This document shows, piece by piece, positions 1-8,899 of a stretch of 64,000 nt of DNA (the first letter of the stretch is position 1; every line of letters begins with the position of its first letter). Source of the stretch: Leeuwenhoekiella parthenopeia (GTDB lineage Bacteria; Bacteroidota; Bacteroidia; Flavobacteriales; Flavobacteriaceae). The notes beneath the pieces were generated by a model. It saw nothing but the letters and a program-made list of their open reading frames with translations, made no database searches and had not been told where the DNA came from. Position numbers and translations under genes: made by a program. The stretch covers positions 186,001 through 250,000 of the forward strand of contig NZ_JAJGMW010000003.1 in NCBI RefSeq assembly GCF_020782115.1, given 5' to 3'.

Positions 1-360
1 AAAGACAAAAATGTAGTCTTATCCAAAAGCGATTTTGAAGAACTAAGGATGACACATTACCTGCTAACCGATAATCTGGTCATAAAACCTAATGAATGGG
101 GAATACCGGAGCCTCAAAACGGAATACAAATAGATCCCAAACAACTGGATGTTGTTTTTATACCTCTTCTGGCTTACGATGAGAGCGGTAATCGTTTGGG
201 ATACGGCAAGGGCTTTTACGATCGCTTTCTGGCTGACTGCCGTCCCGATATTTTGAAAATAGGCCTCAGTTATTTTGATGCTGAAAAAGCAATTCCGCAT
301 AACTCTGACGATATAAAGCTAAGCCATTGTATCACGCCTTCTAAAACCTTTCGATTTTAA
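1..360 (+). CDS. 5-formyltetrahydrofolate cyclo-ligase (C-terminal part)
   Basis: C-terminal portion of the enzyme that converts 5-formyl-THF to 5,10-methenyl-THF with ATP in folate one-carbon metabolism. The reading frame is open from base 1, so the gene begins outside the window; the ATG at 49 is internal. The diagnostic segment is LGYGKGFYDRFL, the conserved glycine-rich phosphate/substrate loop of this family, preceded by DVVFIPLLAYD. The visible part is about 119 residues, against a usual full length near 190. The last codons overlap a possible promoter for the downstream kinase gene. The family assignment is firm; only the N-terminus is missing. Confidence 0.9.
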   Translation, partial: KDKNVVLSKSDFEELRMTHYLLTDNLVIKPNEWGIPEPQNGIQIDPKQLDVVFIPLLAYDESGNRLGYGKGFYDRFLADCRPDILKIGLSYFDAEKAIPHNSDDIKLSHCITPSKTFRF

Positions 361-371
361 CAGATCAACGC

Positions 372-379
372 TATTTTTG
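372..379 (+). promoter_or_regulatory. -7 box of a Bacteroidota-type promoter for the histidine kinase gene
   Basis: TATTTTTG matches the Bacteroidota -7 consensus TAnnTTTG. A TTTCG about 19 bases upstream, inside the end of the cyclo-ligase gene, could serve as the -33 element. The predicted transcript start lies about 20 to 25 bases before the ATG at 411. Motif match only. Confidence 0.45.
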
Positions 380-410
380 TTATCTTCAACCTTATTTAAC
401 TAACCAAAGC

Positions 411-1544
411 ATGTCTAACAACGGTTTCCTTTCGATTTTCTCGAGGTCTGCGATTCAATCTCCAGATGCAAAAGCAGACAGCTTTTATTACGAGCAGATA
501 GCAAAAGTTACCCAGGCCGGGGGATGGAATATTAATTTTACCGAAAAGAAAACCTATTTCGATAAAGAACTTCAGGCCATACTGGAAACGCCCGAAAACT
601 ACAGACCTTCCTTAAGACATGCGCTGCACTTCTTTGACATGGAGTATCACAGCCTCGTGATCAAAACCTTTCAGGAGCTGGGAGAAGGCGGGGCTGACTT
701 TGACGGGGTTTTAAAGATGGTTACTTATACCAATAAAGCTTTCTGGGCCCATTGTATTGCCAAACCCATTGTAAACTCCAGAGGTCGCGTAATCGGGATT
801 AAAGGGATTGTGATTAACATCAATGAGAAGAAAGAGCGTGAACTCATGCTTCAAAAAGCCAATGAGGTTGTAGAGGCCAACAATTCGCGTCTGTTTACTT
901 TTGCCAATTATGTGTCGCACAACATCAAATCGCACGTAAACAATCTGGAACTTACCAGCCAGTTAGTTGATACCAATAAGCTTCCGCAAGATCAGAAAGA
1001 ATTATTTGTTAATTATAAAGAGATCGCAGCCAGCCTTAACCGAACGGTTTCAAGACTTAAAGAAGTAGTTTCCATTCAAAATAAAGCTTCAGATCCGCTG
1101 GTATCCGTAAGTCTGGAGGAAGCTTTTGAAAAAGCCCGGGAAGAACTGAGACCACTTATAGAACTGGAGGAAGCCTACCTGTATTCCGATTTCTCAGAGA
1201 CCCCGATTATCAGGTACAATCCTGAGTTTTTGCATAATATATTCTGTACGCTTATTAAAAACGGAATCGTAAATAAAAGTCCGGATCGCAAACCCGAAAT
1301 CAAGGCCTATTGCCTCGAAAATAAAAAGAAATTGTCTTTAATTATAGAAGACAACGGCAAAGGTTATGATTTGCAAGGCAATACAGATAAGATTTTTCAA
1401 ATGTCATCCAGCGAGACCAGCAATTCAGACACCAGTCAGAATGTAGGATTGTTTATTGTGAAGAATGAAGTTGAAGCCTTAGGCGGAAAAATTGACGTCA
1501 CCAGCAAGCCGGGTTATGGCACCAAGTTTATCATTATGCTGTAG
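411..1544 (+). CDS. PAS-domain sensor histidine kinase
   Basis: Predicted cytoplasmic sensor kinase of 377 residues. Residues about 30-145 resemble a PAS fold, followed by a helical linker (KKERELMLQKANEVVEANN). The phosphoacceptor is likely His170 in SHNIKSHVNN, the SHN-x-x-SH form common in Bacteroidota kinases. The HATPase domain spans about 260-377, with an N-box around IFCTLIKNGI, a G1 box EDNGKGYD and a G2-like VGLFIVKNEVEALGG. There is no transmembrane segment or signal peptide, so the signal is probably sensed in the cytoplasm. No response regulator lies nearby, making it an orphan. Its 3' end overlaps the convergent lspA by 11 bases. Confidence 0.85.
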   Translation: MSNNGFLSIFSRSAIQSPDAKADSFYYEQIAKVTQAGGWNINFTEKKTYFDKELQAILETPENYRPSLRHALHFFDMEYHSLVIKTFQELGEGGADFDGVLKMVTYTNKAFWAHCIAKPIVNSRGRVIGIKGIVININEKKERELMLQKANEVVEANNSRLFTFANYVSHNIKSHVNNLELTSQLVDTNKLPQDQKELFVNYKEIAASLNRTVSRLKEVVSIQNKASDPLVSVSLEEAFEKAREELRPLIELEEAYLYSDFSETPIIRYNPEFLHNIFCTLIKNGIVNKSPDRKPEIKAYCLENKKKLSLIIEDNGKGYDLQGNTDKIFQMSSSETSNSDTSQNVGLFIVKNEVEALGGKIDVTSKPGYGTKFIIML

Positions 1545-2160
1545 CCTCCTCCTCTTCGTGCTTATCTTTAGCAAAAGCACGCTTATTAAATACTAAAAGC
1601 AAGCCAACACCGGTGCTTATAGCCATATCGGCAACATTAAAAACCGCGTTAAAAAATCTGAAAAACTTACCTCCCCAGATGGGCAGCCACTCAGGCAGGT
1701 AACCCTCCCACATCGGGAAATAGAGCATATCAACAACCTTACCATAAAGAACGGGTGCATAGCCACCCTCTTCGGGTAAAAAGGTTGCCAACTGACCCGC
1801 GCTGCTGTCGAAAATTACCCCATAAAATACCGAGTCTATAATATTCCCGAAAGCTCCTGCAAATATGAGCGCGATCCCGGTGATTAAGATTCTGGAAGCC
1901 CCCTTCTTTACGCTATCATACAACCAGTAGCCTATAAGCGGCAGGATTCCTATTCTGAAAAGAGTAAGGATGATTTTACCATAATTACCCGGGATTTTAG
2001 CTCCCCAGGCCATACCTTCATTTTCTACAAACAATATTTCAAACCAGCTAAAAACCACGATCTTTTCATCTAATTGAAAATGGGTTTTGATATACAGTTT
2101 ACTGATTTGGTCTACCAGCAGGATCAGGACGATAATCCCTATAGCTTTTTTTAATGACAT
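1534..2160 (-). CDS. lspA: Lipoprotein signal peptidase (signal peptidase II)
   Basis: Inner-membrane aspartyl protease that removes the signal peptide from diacylglyceryl-modified prolipoproteins. At 208 residues it is longer than the usual 150-170. The catalytic aspartates lie in GNIIDSVFYG and FNVADMAIS, and between them is an extra loop of about 40 residues (around PEEGGYAPVLYGKVVDMLYF) of the kind seen in Bacteroidota homologues. Four hydrophobic segments are visible. The many lipobox proteins in this window are its expected substrates. A short hairpin (TTCAGC/GCTGAA, 2231-2248) lies between it and the upstream gene. It lies downstream of ileS and the DksA-like gene, with one extra gene between. 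Confidence 0.93.
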   Translation of the reverse strand: MSLKKAIGIIVLILLVDQISKLYIKTHFQLDEKIVVFSWFEILFVENEGMAWGAKIPGNYGKIILTLFRIGILPLIGYWLYDSVKKGASRILITGIALIFAGAFGNIIDSVFYGVIFDSSAGQLATFLPEEGGYAPVLYGKVVDMLYFPMWEGYLPEWLPIWGGKFFRFFNAVFNVADMAISTGVGLLLVFNKRAFAKDKHEEEEATA

Positions 2161-2276
2161 GTGCTTTTTTTAATAGCTAAACCCGGATTTGAGATCACAG
2201 GCTCTTTAATTTTTAATACCCCGACCGCGTTTCAGCTGAGTTGCTGAAGTGGTAAAGGCGGGTAAAAATACTCAAA

Positions 2277-2903
2277 TTATTCAGATTGACTTACGCTTAT
2301 ATCGCCGCCAATGGTTTTCAGGCTAAGCAGATGGCTTCCGGCACTGGTTTCTTTAGTTTTTACAATACCGTTGCGGCTTTCGGCCAGCACACGGGTATCG
2401 CTCACTGCTGCTGTGATGCTTCCGCGCAGCGTATTGACAATTCCGCTTCCGCGAAAATTATTCAGTATACAACCTCCTCCGGATAAATTAAGATTGATTT
2501 GATCAAAAGCACCCGTCAACTGTACCGAAGCCAGGTCTGAATCTACCCAGACTTCCTTATCCTGCGGCATTTCAATATACAACACCACCGAAAGCACTTT
2601 GTGAGCAGCCAGCTTGTCGTCTATATTTTTAAACCCAAAGGTACGCCCGGTTTCAATATGCCATAATCCGTTTTCTACTGTGGTATCTAGTTTAAGCGTT
2701 TCAAAAGTTTCACCTTCAACTTCGGCATTTACGCTAAACCCGGAACCCTCAACAGCCCTGACAAACACCTCAAAAACCTGATCAGAATCTATAAAAACAC
2801 CTTTAACAGCCTGGGAATCGAGCGTATTGAGCATACGTTTCTGAGCAAAACCGCTAAGGCTTTGCAGAAAAATGAATACCCAAAAAATTCCTTTAAATCG
2901 CAT
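2277..2903 (-). CDS. Exported DUF4097-like (putative adhesin fold) protein
   Basis: Secreted protein of 208 residues with an N-terminal signal peptide ending near SLSGFAQ. The rest is rich in short beta-strand repeats with alternating hydrophobic residues (VWVDSDLASVQLTG, then NLSGGGCILNNF, then GIVNTLRGSITAAV), the pattern of head-GIN/DUF4097-like right-handed beta-helix proteins. No catalytic motif is visible. It lies between the DksA-like gene and lspA, separated from the former by a terminator-like hairpin, so it may have its own promoter. Function unknown; the family call rests on repeat character only. Confidence 0.6.
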   Translation of the reverse strand: MRFKGIFWVFIFLQSLSGFAQKRMLNTLDSQAVKGVFIDSDQVFEVFVRAVEGSGFSVNAEVEGETFETLKLDTTVENGLWHIETGRTFGFKNIDDKLAAHKVLSVVLYIEMPQDKEVWVDSDLASVQLTGAFDQINLNLSGGGCILNNFRGSGIVNTLRGSITAAVSDTRVLAESRNGIVKTKETSAGSHLLSLKTIGGDISVSQSE

Positions 2904-2921
2904 AGCGCTTTAATCTAACAA

Positions 2922-2951
2922 AAAACGCTCCAGAACAATCTGAAGCGTTTT
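2922..2951 (-). terminator. Terminator after the DksA-like gene
   Basis: AAAACGCT and AGCGTTTT form an 8-bp stem 21 bases beyond the stop of the DksA-like gene. On the minus strand the stem runs into a T-rich tract. It should end the ileS-dksA-like transcript before the next gene. Confidence 0.65.
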
Positions 2952-2972
2952 GTTTTAAGCCTGTACAGCATA

Positions 2973-3356
2973 TTATTTCTGCATATTCTTGGCCTCGATA
3001 CTCAAGGTAGCGTGAGGTACTAACTTTAGACGTTCTTTATTGATAAGTTTACCGGTTACGCGGCAAATTCCGTAAGTCTTGTTTTGAATACGCGTCAATG
3101 CGTTTTTAAGATCGCGTATAAATTTCTCCTGACGGATGGCCAAAGCAGAGTTTGCTTCTTTACTCATAGTCTCGCTACCTTCTTCAAAAGCTTTAAATGT
3201 AGGTGAGGTATCATCTGTACCGTTATTACCGTCATTCATATAAGCACTCTTAATAAGGTCAAGATCTTTTTGGGCCTTATCAATCTTTTGTTGAATCAAC
3301 ACTCTGAACTCTTCAAGTTCGGCATCGCTGTAACGTTCTTTAATGTCTGCCGCCAT
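2973..3356 (-). CDS. DksA/TraR-family transcription factor lacking the C4 zinc site
   Basis: RNA-polymerase-binding regulator of the DksA/TraR type, 127 residues. A coiled coil covers about residues 8-45 (ELEEFRVLIQQKIDKAQKDL), followed by an acidic and threonine-rich turn (NGTDDTSPTF). The C-terminal globular part reads YGICRVTGKLINKERL and has a single cysteine, where classical DksA has four zinc-binding cysteines. It starts 6 bases after ileS, so the two are probably cotranscribed. Similar cysteine-poor forms exist in Bacteroidota, so the loss is likely ancestral and not local damage. Expected role: tuning initiation, possibly with ppGpp; not shown by sequence. Confidence 0.85.
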   Translation of the reverse strand: MAADIKERYSDAELEEFRVLIQQKIDKAQKDLDLIKSAYMNDGNNGTDDTSPTFKAFEEGSETMSKEANSALAIRQEKFIRDLKNALTRIQNKTYGICRVTGKLINKERLKLVPHATLSIEAKNMQK

Positions 3357-3362
3357 AATTGT

Positions 3363-6300
3363 TTACTGTTTTTTAATAGCCAATATTGTTTCTACATCAT
3401 CAAAAGCAATGGCTATTCCGTTAGTAACCTGCTCTGCAACGTCGAGTTTTGCGGTGAGCGTTTCCATTTTTATATAGTCTAAATTCTCGTTAACGGCTTT
3501 CTCGACCTTTCCGTCACGCTGTAATTGTACTTCAATCTTGTCTGTAACCTCAAAACCACTGTCTTTTCGCAGGTTTTGAATACGGTTAACCAGTTCGCGG
3601 GCAATGCCCTCATTCTTCAATTCTTCGGTTAGGGTTACATCAAGGGCAACGGTTAATCCACCACTGCTTGCAACCAGCCAACCTTCAATATCCTGAGAGG
3701 TGATTTCCACATCTTCGGGCGCCAAAGTAACACTTTTTCCATTAATCTGCACCTCGATTTTACCCTCATTTTCAAGCTTTGAGATATCAGCGGCACTCAT
3801 TGCAGTAATAGCATTTGCTACCAGCTTCATGTCTTTTCCAAACCGAGGTCCCAGAACCTTAAAATTGGGTTTAATATTCTTTACCAGGATACCTGAAGCA
3901 TCGTCAATCAGCTCAATTTGCTTCACATTTACCTCAGATTTAATCAAATCCTGTACCGAAAGTATTTCTGCACGCTGCCCTTCATCAAGCACCGGTATCA
4001 TAATACGTTGCAGCGGTTGTCTTACTTTTATTTTTTCTTTTGCGCGAAGCGAAAGCGTCAAGGACGAAATCGTCTGTGCTTTTTGCATTTTACGCTCCAG
4101 ACTGCGGTCTATTTGCGACGCATCACTCACCGGAAAATCAGCCAGGTGCACACTTTCTGAAGCTTCACGCCCGGTAAGACCATTTAGGTCTTTATACAAA
4201 CGATCCATATAAAACGGAGCTACCGGAGCACCCAGTTTTGCAACCGTGATCAGGCAGTTGTATAAGGTTTGATATGCCGAAATTTTATCGTGAGCATAAT
4301 CGCCTTTCCAATAACGGCGACGGCTTAGGCGCACAAACCAGTTACTCAGGTTTTCCTGTACAAAGTCTGAAATGGCACGGGTTGCTTTGGTAGGCTCATA
4401 ATCGGCATAAAACGCGTCAACCTCAGCGATAAGCGTATTGAGTTCCGAAAGGATCCAGCGGTCAATTTCCGGTCTTTCGTTCCAGTCGATTTCTTTTTCA
4501 GCAAAGCTGAATTGATCCAGATTGGCATAAAGCGCAAAGAACGAATAGGTATTGTAGAGCGTACCGAAGAATTTGCGCTGCACCTCAGTTATTCCGTGTA
4601 AATCAAACTTGAGGTTATCCCAGGGGTTTGCGTTGCTGATCATGTACCAGCGGGTCGCATCAGGACCAAAGGTATTTAGCGTGGTAAACGGATCTACCGC
4701 ATTACCCAAGCGCTTCGACATTTTTTGTCCGTTTTTGTCCAGTACGAGTCCGTTTGAAACCACATTTTTATACGCCACATCGTCAAACGTCATCGTGGCG
4801 ATGGCGTGCAGGGTGTAGAACCAGCCGCGGGTCTGGTCAACGCCTTCTGCGATAAAATCAGCCTTGCGCCAGGTTTCTTCAACCTTCTCTTTGTTTTCAA
4901 ACGGATAATGCCACTGTGCATACGGCATGCTTCCGCTGTCAAACCACACATCAATCAAATCTGCCTCGCGACGCATAGGTTTTCCGCTTTGCGAAACCAA
5001 TTTGATTTCATCCACAACATTTTTATGCAGGTCAATCAAATCATAATTGGCATCGCTCATATCGCCCGGCACAAAATCTGCAAACGGGTCGCTGTCCATC
5101 ACACCAGCTTTTACGGATTCGGTGATTTTTTCTTTTAGTTCGGCAACCGAACCAATGATAATTTCCTCTTTGCCATCCTCGGTTCTCCAAATAGGCAACG
5201 GAATTCCCCAATACCTTGAGCGCGATAAGTTCCAGTCGTTGGCATTAGCCAGCCAGTTGCCAAAACGACCTTCTCCTGTGGCTTTTGGTTTCCAGTTAAT
5301 GCCCAGGTTGAGTTCGTGCATACGATCACGCACATCAGTCACTTTGATAAACCAGGAATCTAACGGATAATATAAAATAGGTTTATCGGTACGCCAGCAG
5401 TTGGGATAACTGTGTACGTACTTCTCCACCTTAAAAGCTTTGTTTTCTTCCTTCAGCTTGATCGCGATTTCGACATCAACGCTCTTTTCGGGAGCTTCGC
5501 CTTCATCGTAGTACTCGTTTTTAACATATTTGCCACCAAACTCCTTCAACTCAGGACGAAAACGCCCTTGCAAGTCAACAAGCGGTACCAGATTACCGTT
5601 TTCATCTTTAACCAACATAGGAGGTACGGGCGGTTCAGCCTGCTTGGCAACCAGCGCATCATCTGCACCAAAGGTTGGTGAGGTATGCACGATACCGGTA
5701 CCGTCTTCGGTAGTTACAAAGTCTCCGGCAATCACCCGAAATGCATCCTGCGGATTGTCGTGCGGCTGCACATAATCAATTACCGGCTCGTAACGCAACT
5801 CCAGCAGTTCGCTTCCTTTACATTCGGCCACGACTTGATAGGGTATCTTTTTATCTTTTTCGCTGAAATTGGTAAAATCTTCTTCACTTTCGGCAACAAA
5901 GAATTTTTTAGAAAATTGTTTGCCAACCAAAGCCTTAGCCAGAACTACGTGAATAGGCTCAAACGTATACTGGTTGAAGGTTTTGACTAAAACGTAGTCT
6001 ATTTTCTTACCAACAGTCAAAGCCGTGTTTGAAGGCAGGGTCCAGGGAGTGGTCGTCCAGGCCAGAGCCCCCACCCAGCCTCCCCCTGAAGGGGAGGAGT
6101 TTTTCATTGCAATTCCAATTGGAGACTTTTCGTAAGTCTCATCTTCCACAAAACGGAATTGCGCCGTTACCGTAGTATCGGTCACATCCTGATAGGTGCC
6201 GGGCTGGTTGAGTTCGTGCGAACTTAAGCCGGTACCGGCTTTAGGAGAGTAGGGTTGTATGGTGTAGCCTTTGTAAATAAGGCCTTTGTCGTAAATGTTT

Positions 6301-6797
6301 TTAAGCAGCCACCACACCGTTTCCATATACTTGGGTTTGTAGGTGATGTAGGGATCTTCCATATCTACCCAATAGCCCATCTGCTCGGTGAGGTTGTTCC
6401 ACACATCGGTGTAGCGCATTACTGCGTTTTTACAGGCTTCGTTGTATTCGGAAACGCTTATTTTCTTGCCAATGTCTTCTTTGGTGATGCCGAGTTCTTT
6501 CTCAACACCCAGCTCTACCGGAAGTCCGTGGGTATCCCAACCGGCCTTACGTTTTACCTGCTTGCCTTTTTGGGTTTGAAAACGGCAGAAAATATCTTTA
6601 ATCGCACGCGCCATCACGTGGTGAATACCGGGCATCCCGTTTGCTGAAGGCGGACCTTCAAAAAAGATATACGGCTCATTACCTTCGCGGGTTGAGATAC
6701 TCTTTTCAAAGATGTGGTTCTCCTGCCAGTAGCTCAGGATTTCTTCGGCTACTTTAGGGAGGTCAAGTCCTTTATATTCAGGAAACTTTGTGCTCAT
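3363..6797 (-). CDS. ileS: Isoleucyl-tRNA synthetase
   Basis: Class I aminoacyl-tRNA synthetase charging tRNA-Ile, cytoplasmic, 1144 residues. The HIGH-type motif appears as GIHH in PPSANGMPGIHHVMARA near residue 60, the form seen in the long eukaryote-like IleS clade. The KMSKS motif is KMSKRLGN. The CP1 editing domain contains AWTTTPWTLPSN, and WFDSGSMPYAQW marks the catalytic half. A C-terminal extension of the long type is present. Residues about 232-244 (NSSPSGGGWVGA) are encoded by a G-rich repeat unlike normal IleS sequence. The start at 6797 is supported by a -7 box about 25 bases upstream. Likely first gene of ileS-dksA-like. Confidence 0.97.
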   Translation of the reverse strand: MSTKFPEYKGLDLPKVAEEILSYWQENHIFEKSISTREGNEPYIFFEGPPSANGMPGIHHVMARAIKDIFCRFQTQKGKQVKRKAGWDTHGLPVELGVEKELGITKEDIGKKISVSEYNEACKNAVMRYTDVWNNLTEQMGYWVDMEDPYITYKPKYMETVWWLLKNIYDKGLIYKGYTIQPYSPKAGTGLSSHELNQPGTYQDVTDTTVTAQFRFVEDETYEKSPIGIAMKNSSPSGGGWVGALAWTTTPWTLPSNTALTVGKKIDYVLVKTFNQYTFEPIHVVLAKALVGKQFSKKFFVAESEEDFTNFSEKDKKIPYQVVAECKGSELLELRYEPVIDYVQPHDNPQDAFRVIAGDFVTTEDGTGIVHTSPTFGADDALVAKQAEPPVPPMLVKDENGNLVPLVDLQGRFRPELKEFGGKYVKNEYYDEGEAPEKSVDVEIAIKLKEENKAFKVEKYVHSYPNCWRTDKPILYYPLDSWFIKVTDVRDRMHELNLGINWKPKATGEGRFGNWLANANDWNLSRSRYWGIPLPIWRTEDGKEEIIIGSVAELKEKITESVKAGVMDSDPFADFVPGDMSDANYDLIDLHKNVVDEIKLVSQSGKPMRREADLIDVWFDSGSMPYAQWHYPFENKEKVEETWRKADFIAEGVDQTRGWFYTLHAIATMTFDDVAYKNVVSNGLVLDKNGQKMSKRLGNAVDPFTTLNTFGPDATRWYMISNANPWDNLKFDLHGITEVQRKFFGTLYNTYSFFALYANLDQFSFAEKEIDWNERPEIDRWILSELNTLIAEVDAFYADYEPTKATRAISDFVQENLSNWFVRLSRRRYWKGDYAHDKISAYQTLYNCLITVAKLGAPVAPFYMDRLYKDLNGLTGREASESVHLADFPVSDASQIDRSLERKMQKAQTISSLTLSLRAKEKIKVRQPLQRIMIPVLDEGQRAEILSVQDLIKSEVNVKQIELIDDASGILVKNIKPNFKVLGPRFGKDMKLVANAITAMSAADISKLENEGKIEVQINGKSVTLAPEDVEITSQDIEGWLVASSGGLTVALDVTLTEELKNEGIARELVNRIQNLRKDSGFEVTDKIEVQLQRDGKVEKAVNENLDYIKMETLTAKLDVAEQVTNGIAIAFDDVETILAIKKQ
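6067..6100 (-). repeat. G-rich repeat inserted in frame in ileS
   Basis: On the coding strand the segment contains CTCCCCTTCAGGGGGAGG followed by a G-run, closely resembling the two repeats at 62164-62294. It is read through without a frameshift as NSSPSGGGWVGA, immediately before the conserved editing-domain motif AWTTTPWTLPSN. It contains a small palindrome (CTCCCC-TTCA-GGGGAG type). The repeat relationship is seen by eye; the insertion interpretation is inference. Confidence 0.6.
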
Positions 6798-6821
6798 GAT
6801 CTGCGTTTTCTAATAAGTGTG

Positions 6822-6829
6822 CAAAATTA
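6822..6829 (-). promoter_or_regulatory. -7 box for ileS
   Basis: TAATTTTG on the minus strand matches TAnnTTTG and would place the transcript start close to 20 bases before the ileS ATG. The -33 region is only weakly recognisable (a T-rich GTTTTC). Confidence 0.45.
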
Positions 6830-7018
6830 GGGAATTTTGGTTAGAAAACAGGTGGTTAAAGCCTTTCCAAACTTGAACACTTTTAAATAGTAGGGTTGTA
6901 CATATAAAGTGACAATTTATTCAAATCAAAAATTAGCTAAAAAATATATCAGGCTGCATCATTTGTAATGTAGGATACTTTATAAGATAGGACTTACTAC
7001 AGGAATGCGACACTTGCT

Positions 7019-7153
7019 TTATGCTCTCAAATACATCTCAGCTTCGGTGCGTTTTTGTCTACTAATAAAAGACCTAACCAATATTTTAAAGACTTCTTTA
7101 GGTTCGATAGATAGCGAAATGTCAAAATATTTTGCATTAATTACTTTTAACAC
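7019..7153 (-). other. Possible short ORF or gene remnant in the ileS-TonB module gap
   Basis: The 374-base gap between ileS and the MG2-like gene is AT-rich. On the minus strand it holds an open frame that can start at a GTG (7153) and ends at TAA (7019), giving about 44 residues with a protein-like composition (KVINAKYFDISLSIEPKEVF, then KILVRSFISRQKRTEAEMYL). No ATG and no ribosome-binding site are visible, and I do not recognise the family. It could be the tail of a decayed gene or chance. Nothing else is seen in the gap besides the ileS promoter. Confidence 0.25.
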
Positions 7154-7171
7154 AAGATTGTCAATTAGAAA

Positions 7172-8899
7172 TTAATTGGTTACTTCAAAAAATGATTTAA
7201 CAAATACGGGCTGTCCAGATCCTGTAAAACCCGACACTACCACTTCAAAAATTCCTGTTACATCAGAGGTATAGCAATTAAAGGATGCCTCGTCATTTTG
7301 TAGGGAGACTAAGGGCTTCCATAAAAGTTGATAGCGATAATCAGGAATTTTGGATAGCGATTCTGTGTCCGTACCCCCGTATTGCTGATTAAAGTATTTC
7401 TTTTGCAGCGCCACCGGATTTATTGACAGGGCCTCTGAGGCTTGCAAAAGATATTGTCTTTTAAAGTCTGCATCAAAGGAATGAATATCTAATATACCAG
7501 AAAATCGCTGAGGACCGAGATAGTATTCTTCTGGCACAACTGTGATGCGCTCAATATTCTTTGAAGGATAGTTATATAGAAATTTGTGATTGGTTACAAG
7601 AATACCATCAACTAGAAGTAATGTAGGATACTCTTCATTTCCTTGTATAAAATTGCTGGTTTCTACTTTGAAAACCGGCTCCCCATTCCTTATACGTACA
7701 GCCCCACCCTGTATTATCTCCGTAAAGGTTTCTTTTAATGTATTAAAACGAGTGAAATTACCTAGTATGAACGTCTTTCCAGCATCAATGTAAAAAGGCC
7801 TTATTTTTGGAGTTTCAATTATTGTATCGGGCTTAAATTGGTAATAGGCATTTTCTATTTGATTAGCTACACTACGCCTCTCGATAAGATTTTTAAGGTC
7901 ACGGTCAATACCTATACGTTTAAAAGTCAAATCTGAATACTCCGGTCTGGGATCTTCAAAAATTTCAAAATCACAAACATTTTCCACCCCTATTGCTACC
8001 CCCATGGTCTGACGGCTGGTTGGTAATTCCTCCAAAACCCAGGTAAATCTACCTTCATCATCGGTCAATGCAAATTCTGGTGTCCTATCTACATCTACAA
8101 AAGAAAGTACCACCGTCCTGTTCTCCTTTCCTTCGTTGTTTACCGGGAAATTCAATTTACCCGAAACCAAAGCTCCCCTCAATTCTGGCGCCAAAAGACT
8201 ATCGGTATTTAAATTCTGATTAAAATTCCATTTTAGCTCTACTGAAGATTGCATTTTTACAAAGTCTAAACTGTCTATCTTTCTTACAGAAAGTGCATAG
8301 CTTCCACTCAACGCATCTTTACCTTGAGTCTTCAGTTCAATGTTTAAGGGCTGGCGAGGCTTGAGAATACTTTTGTCCAAGGCAACAGACAGATAGGGTG
8401 AAGTCATTTCCTGAAAGGAAATATTTTCAAGATATTCTGGATAGTCAGAATATGGTTTATCTGCTTCACGCGTACGATATGGATTTATGAGAATTAAATC
8501 TTTTTCAAAAAAGTGCTGCTTACCAAAATTAAGCATCCATCGAGTGTACGCGATTAGTTTGTAATGTCCGGTTTTTAAACTGGTACCCAAAAAAAGATCC
8601 CCGTTCCCTCTGCCTTTATTCATAGCTATCTTCTGAAAATTCACCTCCTCACCGGCATCATCAACCAAAGTCACATATAAAATTTTACTAAGCGGTGAGG
8701 GACGCGAAGAGGATCCTAAAAACGAAAATGCGCTTATGTAGACCGTTTCACCTGAAAGAAAAACAGCCCCATTAGTCTGCAAATTGACTTCTTCTGACTG
8801 AAGCTTGTTGTAATCAATTTTCTCTTGACTCCAAACTACTGAACTCACGAAAGTCATTGAGAGTTGTAACAATACGCTAAGATTTATATATAATCTCAT
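7172..8899 (-). CDS. MG2-like (macroglobulin-type) exported protein of a TonB receptor module
   Basis: Predicted periplasmic or outer-membrane-associated protein. I place the start at 8899 (MRLYINLSV), because that ATG overlaps the stop of the upstream DUF4249 gene as ATGA and begins directly with a signal peptide ending near VVWSQ; an 18-residue longer frame lies wholly inside the upstream gene. This gives 575 residues. The N-terminal third has the MG2 pattern: FLSGETVYISAF, then SKILYVTLVDDAGEEV, then LKTGHYKLIAYTRWMLNFG. The C-terminal third (YPTLLLVDGILVTN, then IERITVVPEEYY) looks like a TonB-plug fragment. Such proteins accompany TonB receptors in Bacteroidota; the substrate is unknown. 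Confidence 0.65.
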   Translation of the reverse strand: MRLYINLSVLLQLSMTFVSSVVWSQEKIDYNKLQSEEVNLQTNGAVFLSGETVYISAFSFLGSSSRPSPLSKILYVTLVDDAGEEVNFQKIAMNKGRGNGDLFLGTSLKTGHYKLIAYTRWMLNFGKQHFFEKDLILINPYRTREADKPYSDYPEYLENISFQEMTSPYLSVALDKSILKPRQPLNIELKTQGKDALSGSYALSVRKIDSLDFVKMQSSVELKWNFNQNLNTDSLLAPELRGALVSGKLNFPVNNEGKENRTVVLSFVDVDRTPEFALTDDEGRFTWVLEELPTSRQTMGVAIGVENVCDFEIFEDPRPEYSDLTFKRIGIDRDLKNLIERRSVANQIENAYYQFKPDTIIETPKIRPFYIDAGKTFILGNFTRFNTLKETFTEIIQGGAVRIRNGEPVFKVETSNFIQGNEEYPTLLLVDGILVTNHKFLYNYPSKNIERITVVPEEYYLGPQRFSGILDIHSFDADFKRQYLLQASEALSINPVALQKKYFNQQYGGTDTESLSKIPDYRYQLLWKPLVSLQNDEASFNCYTSDVTGIFEVVVSGFTGSGQPVFVKSFFEVTN

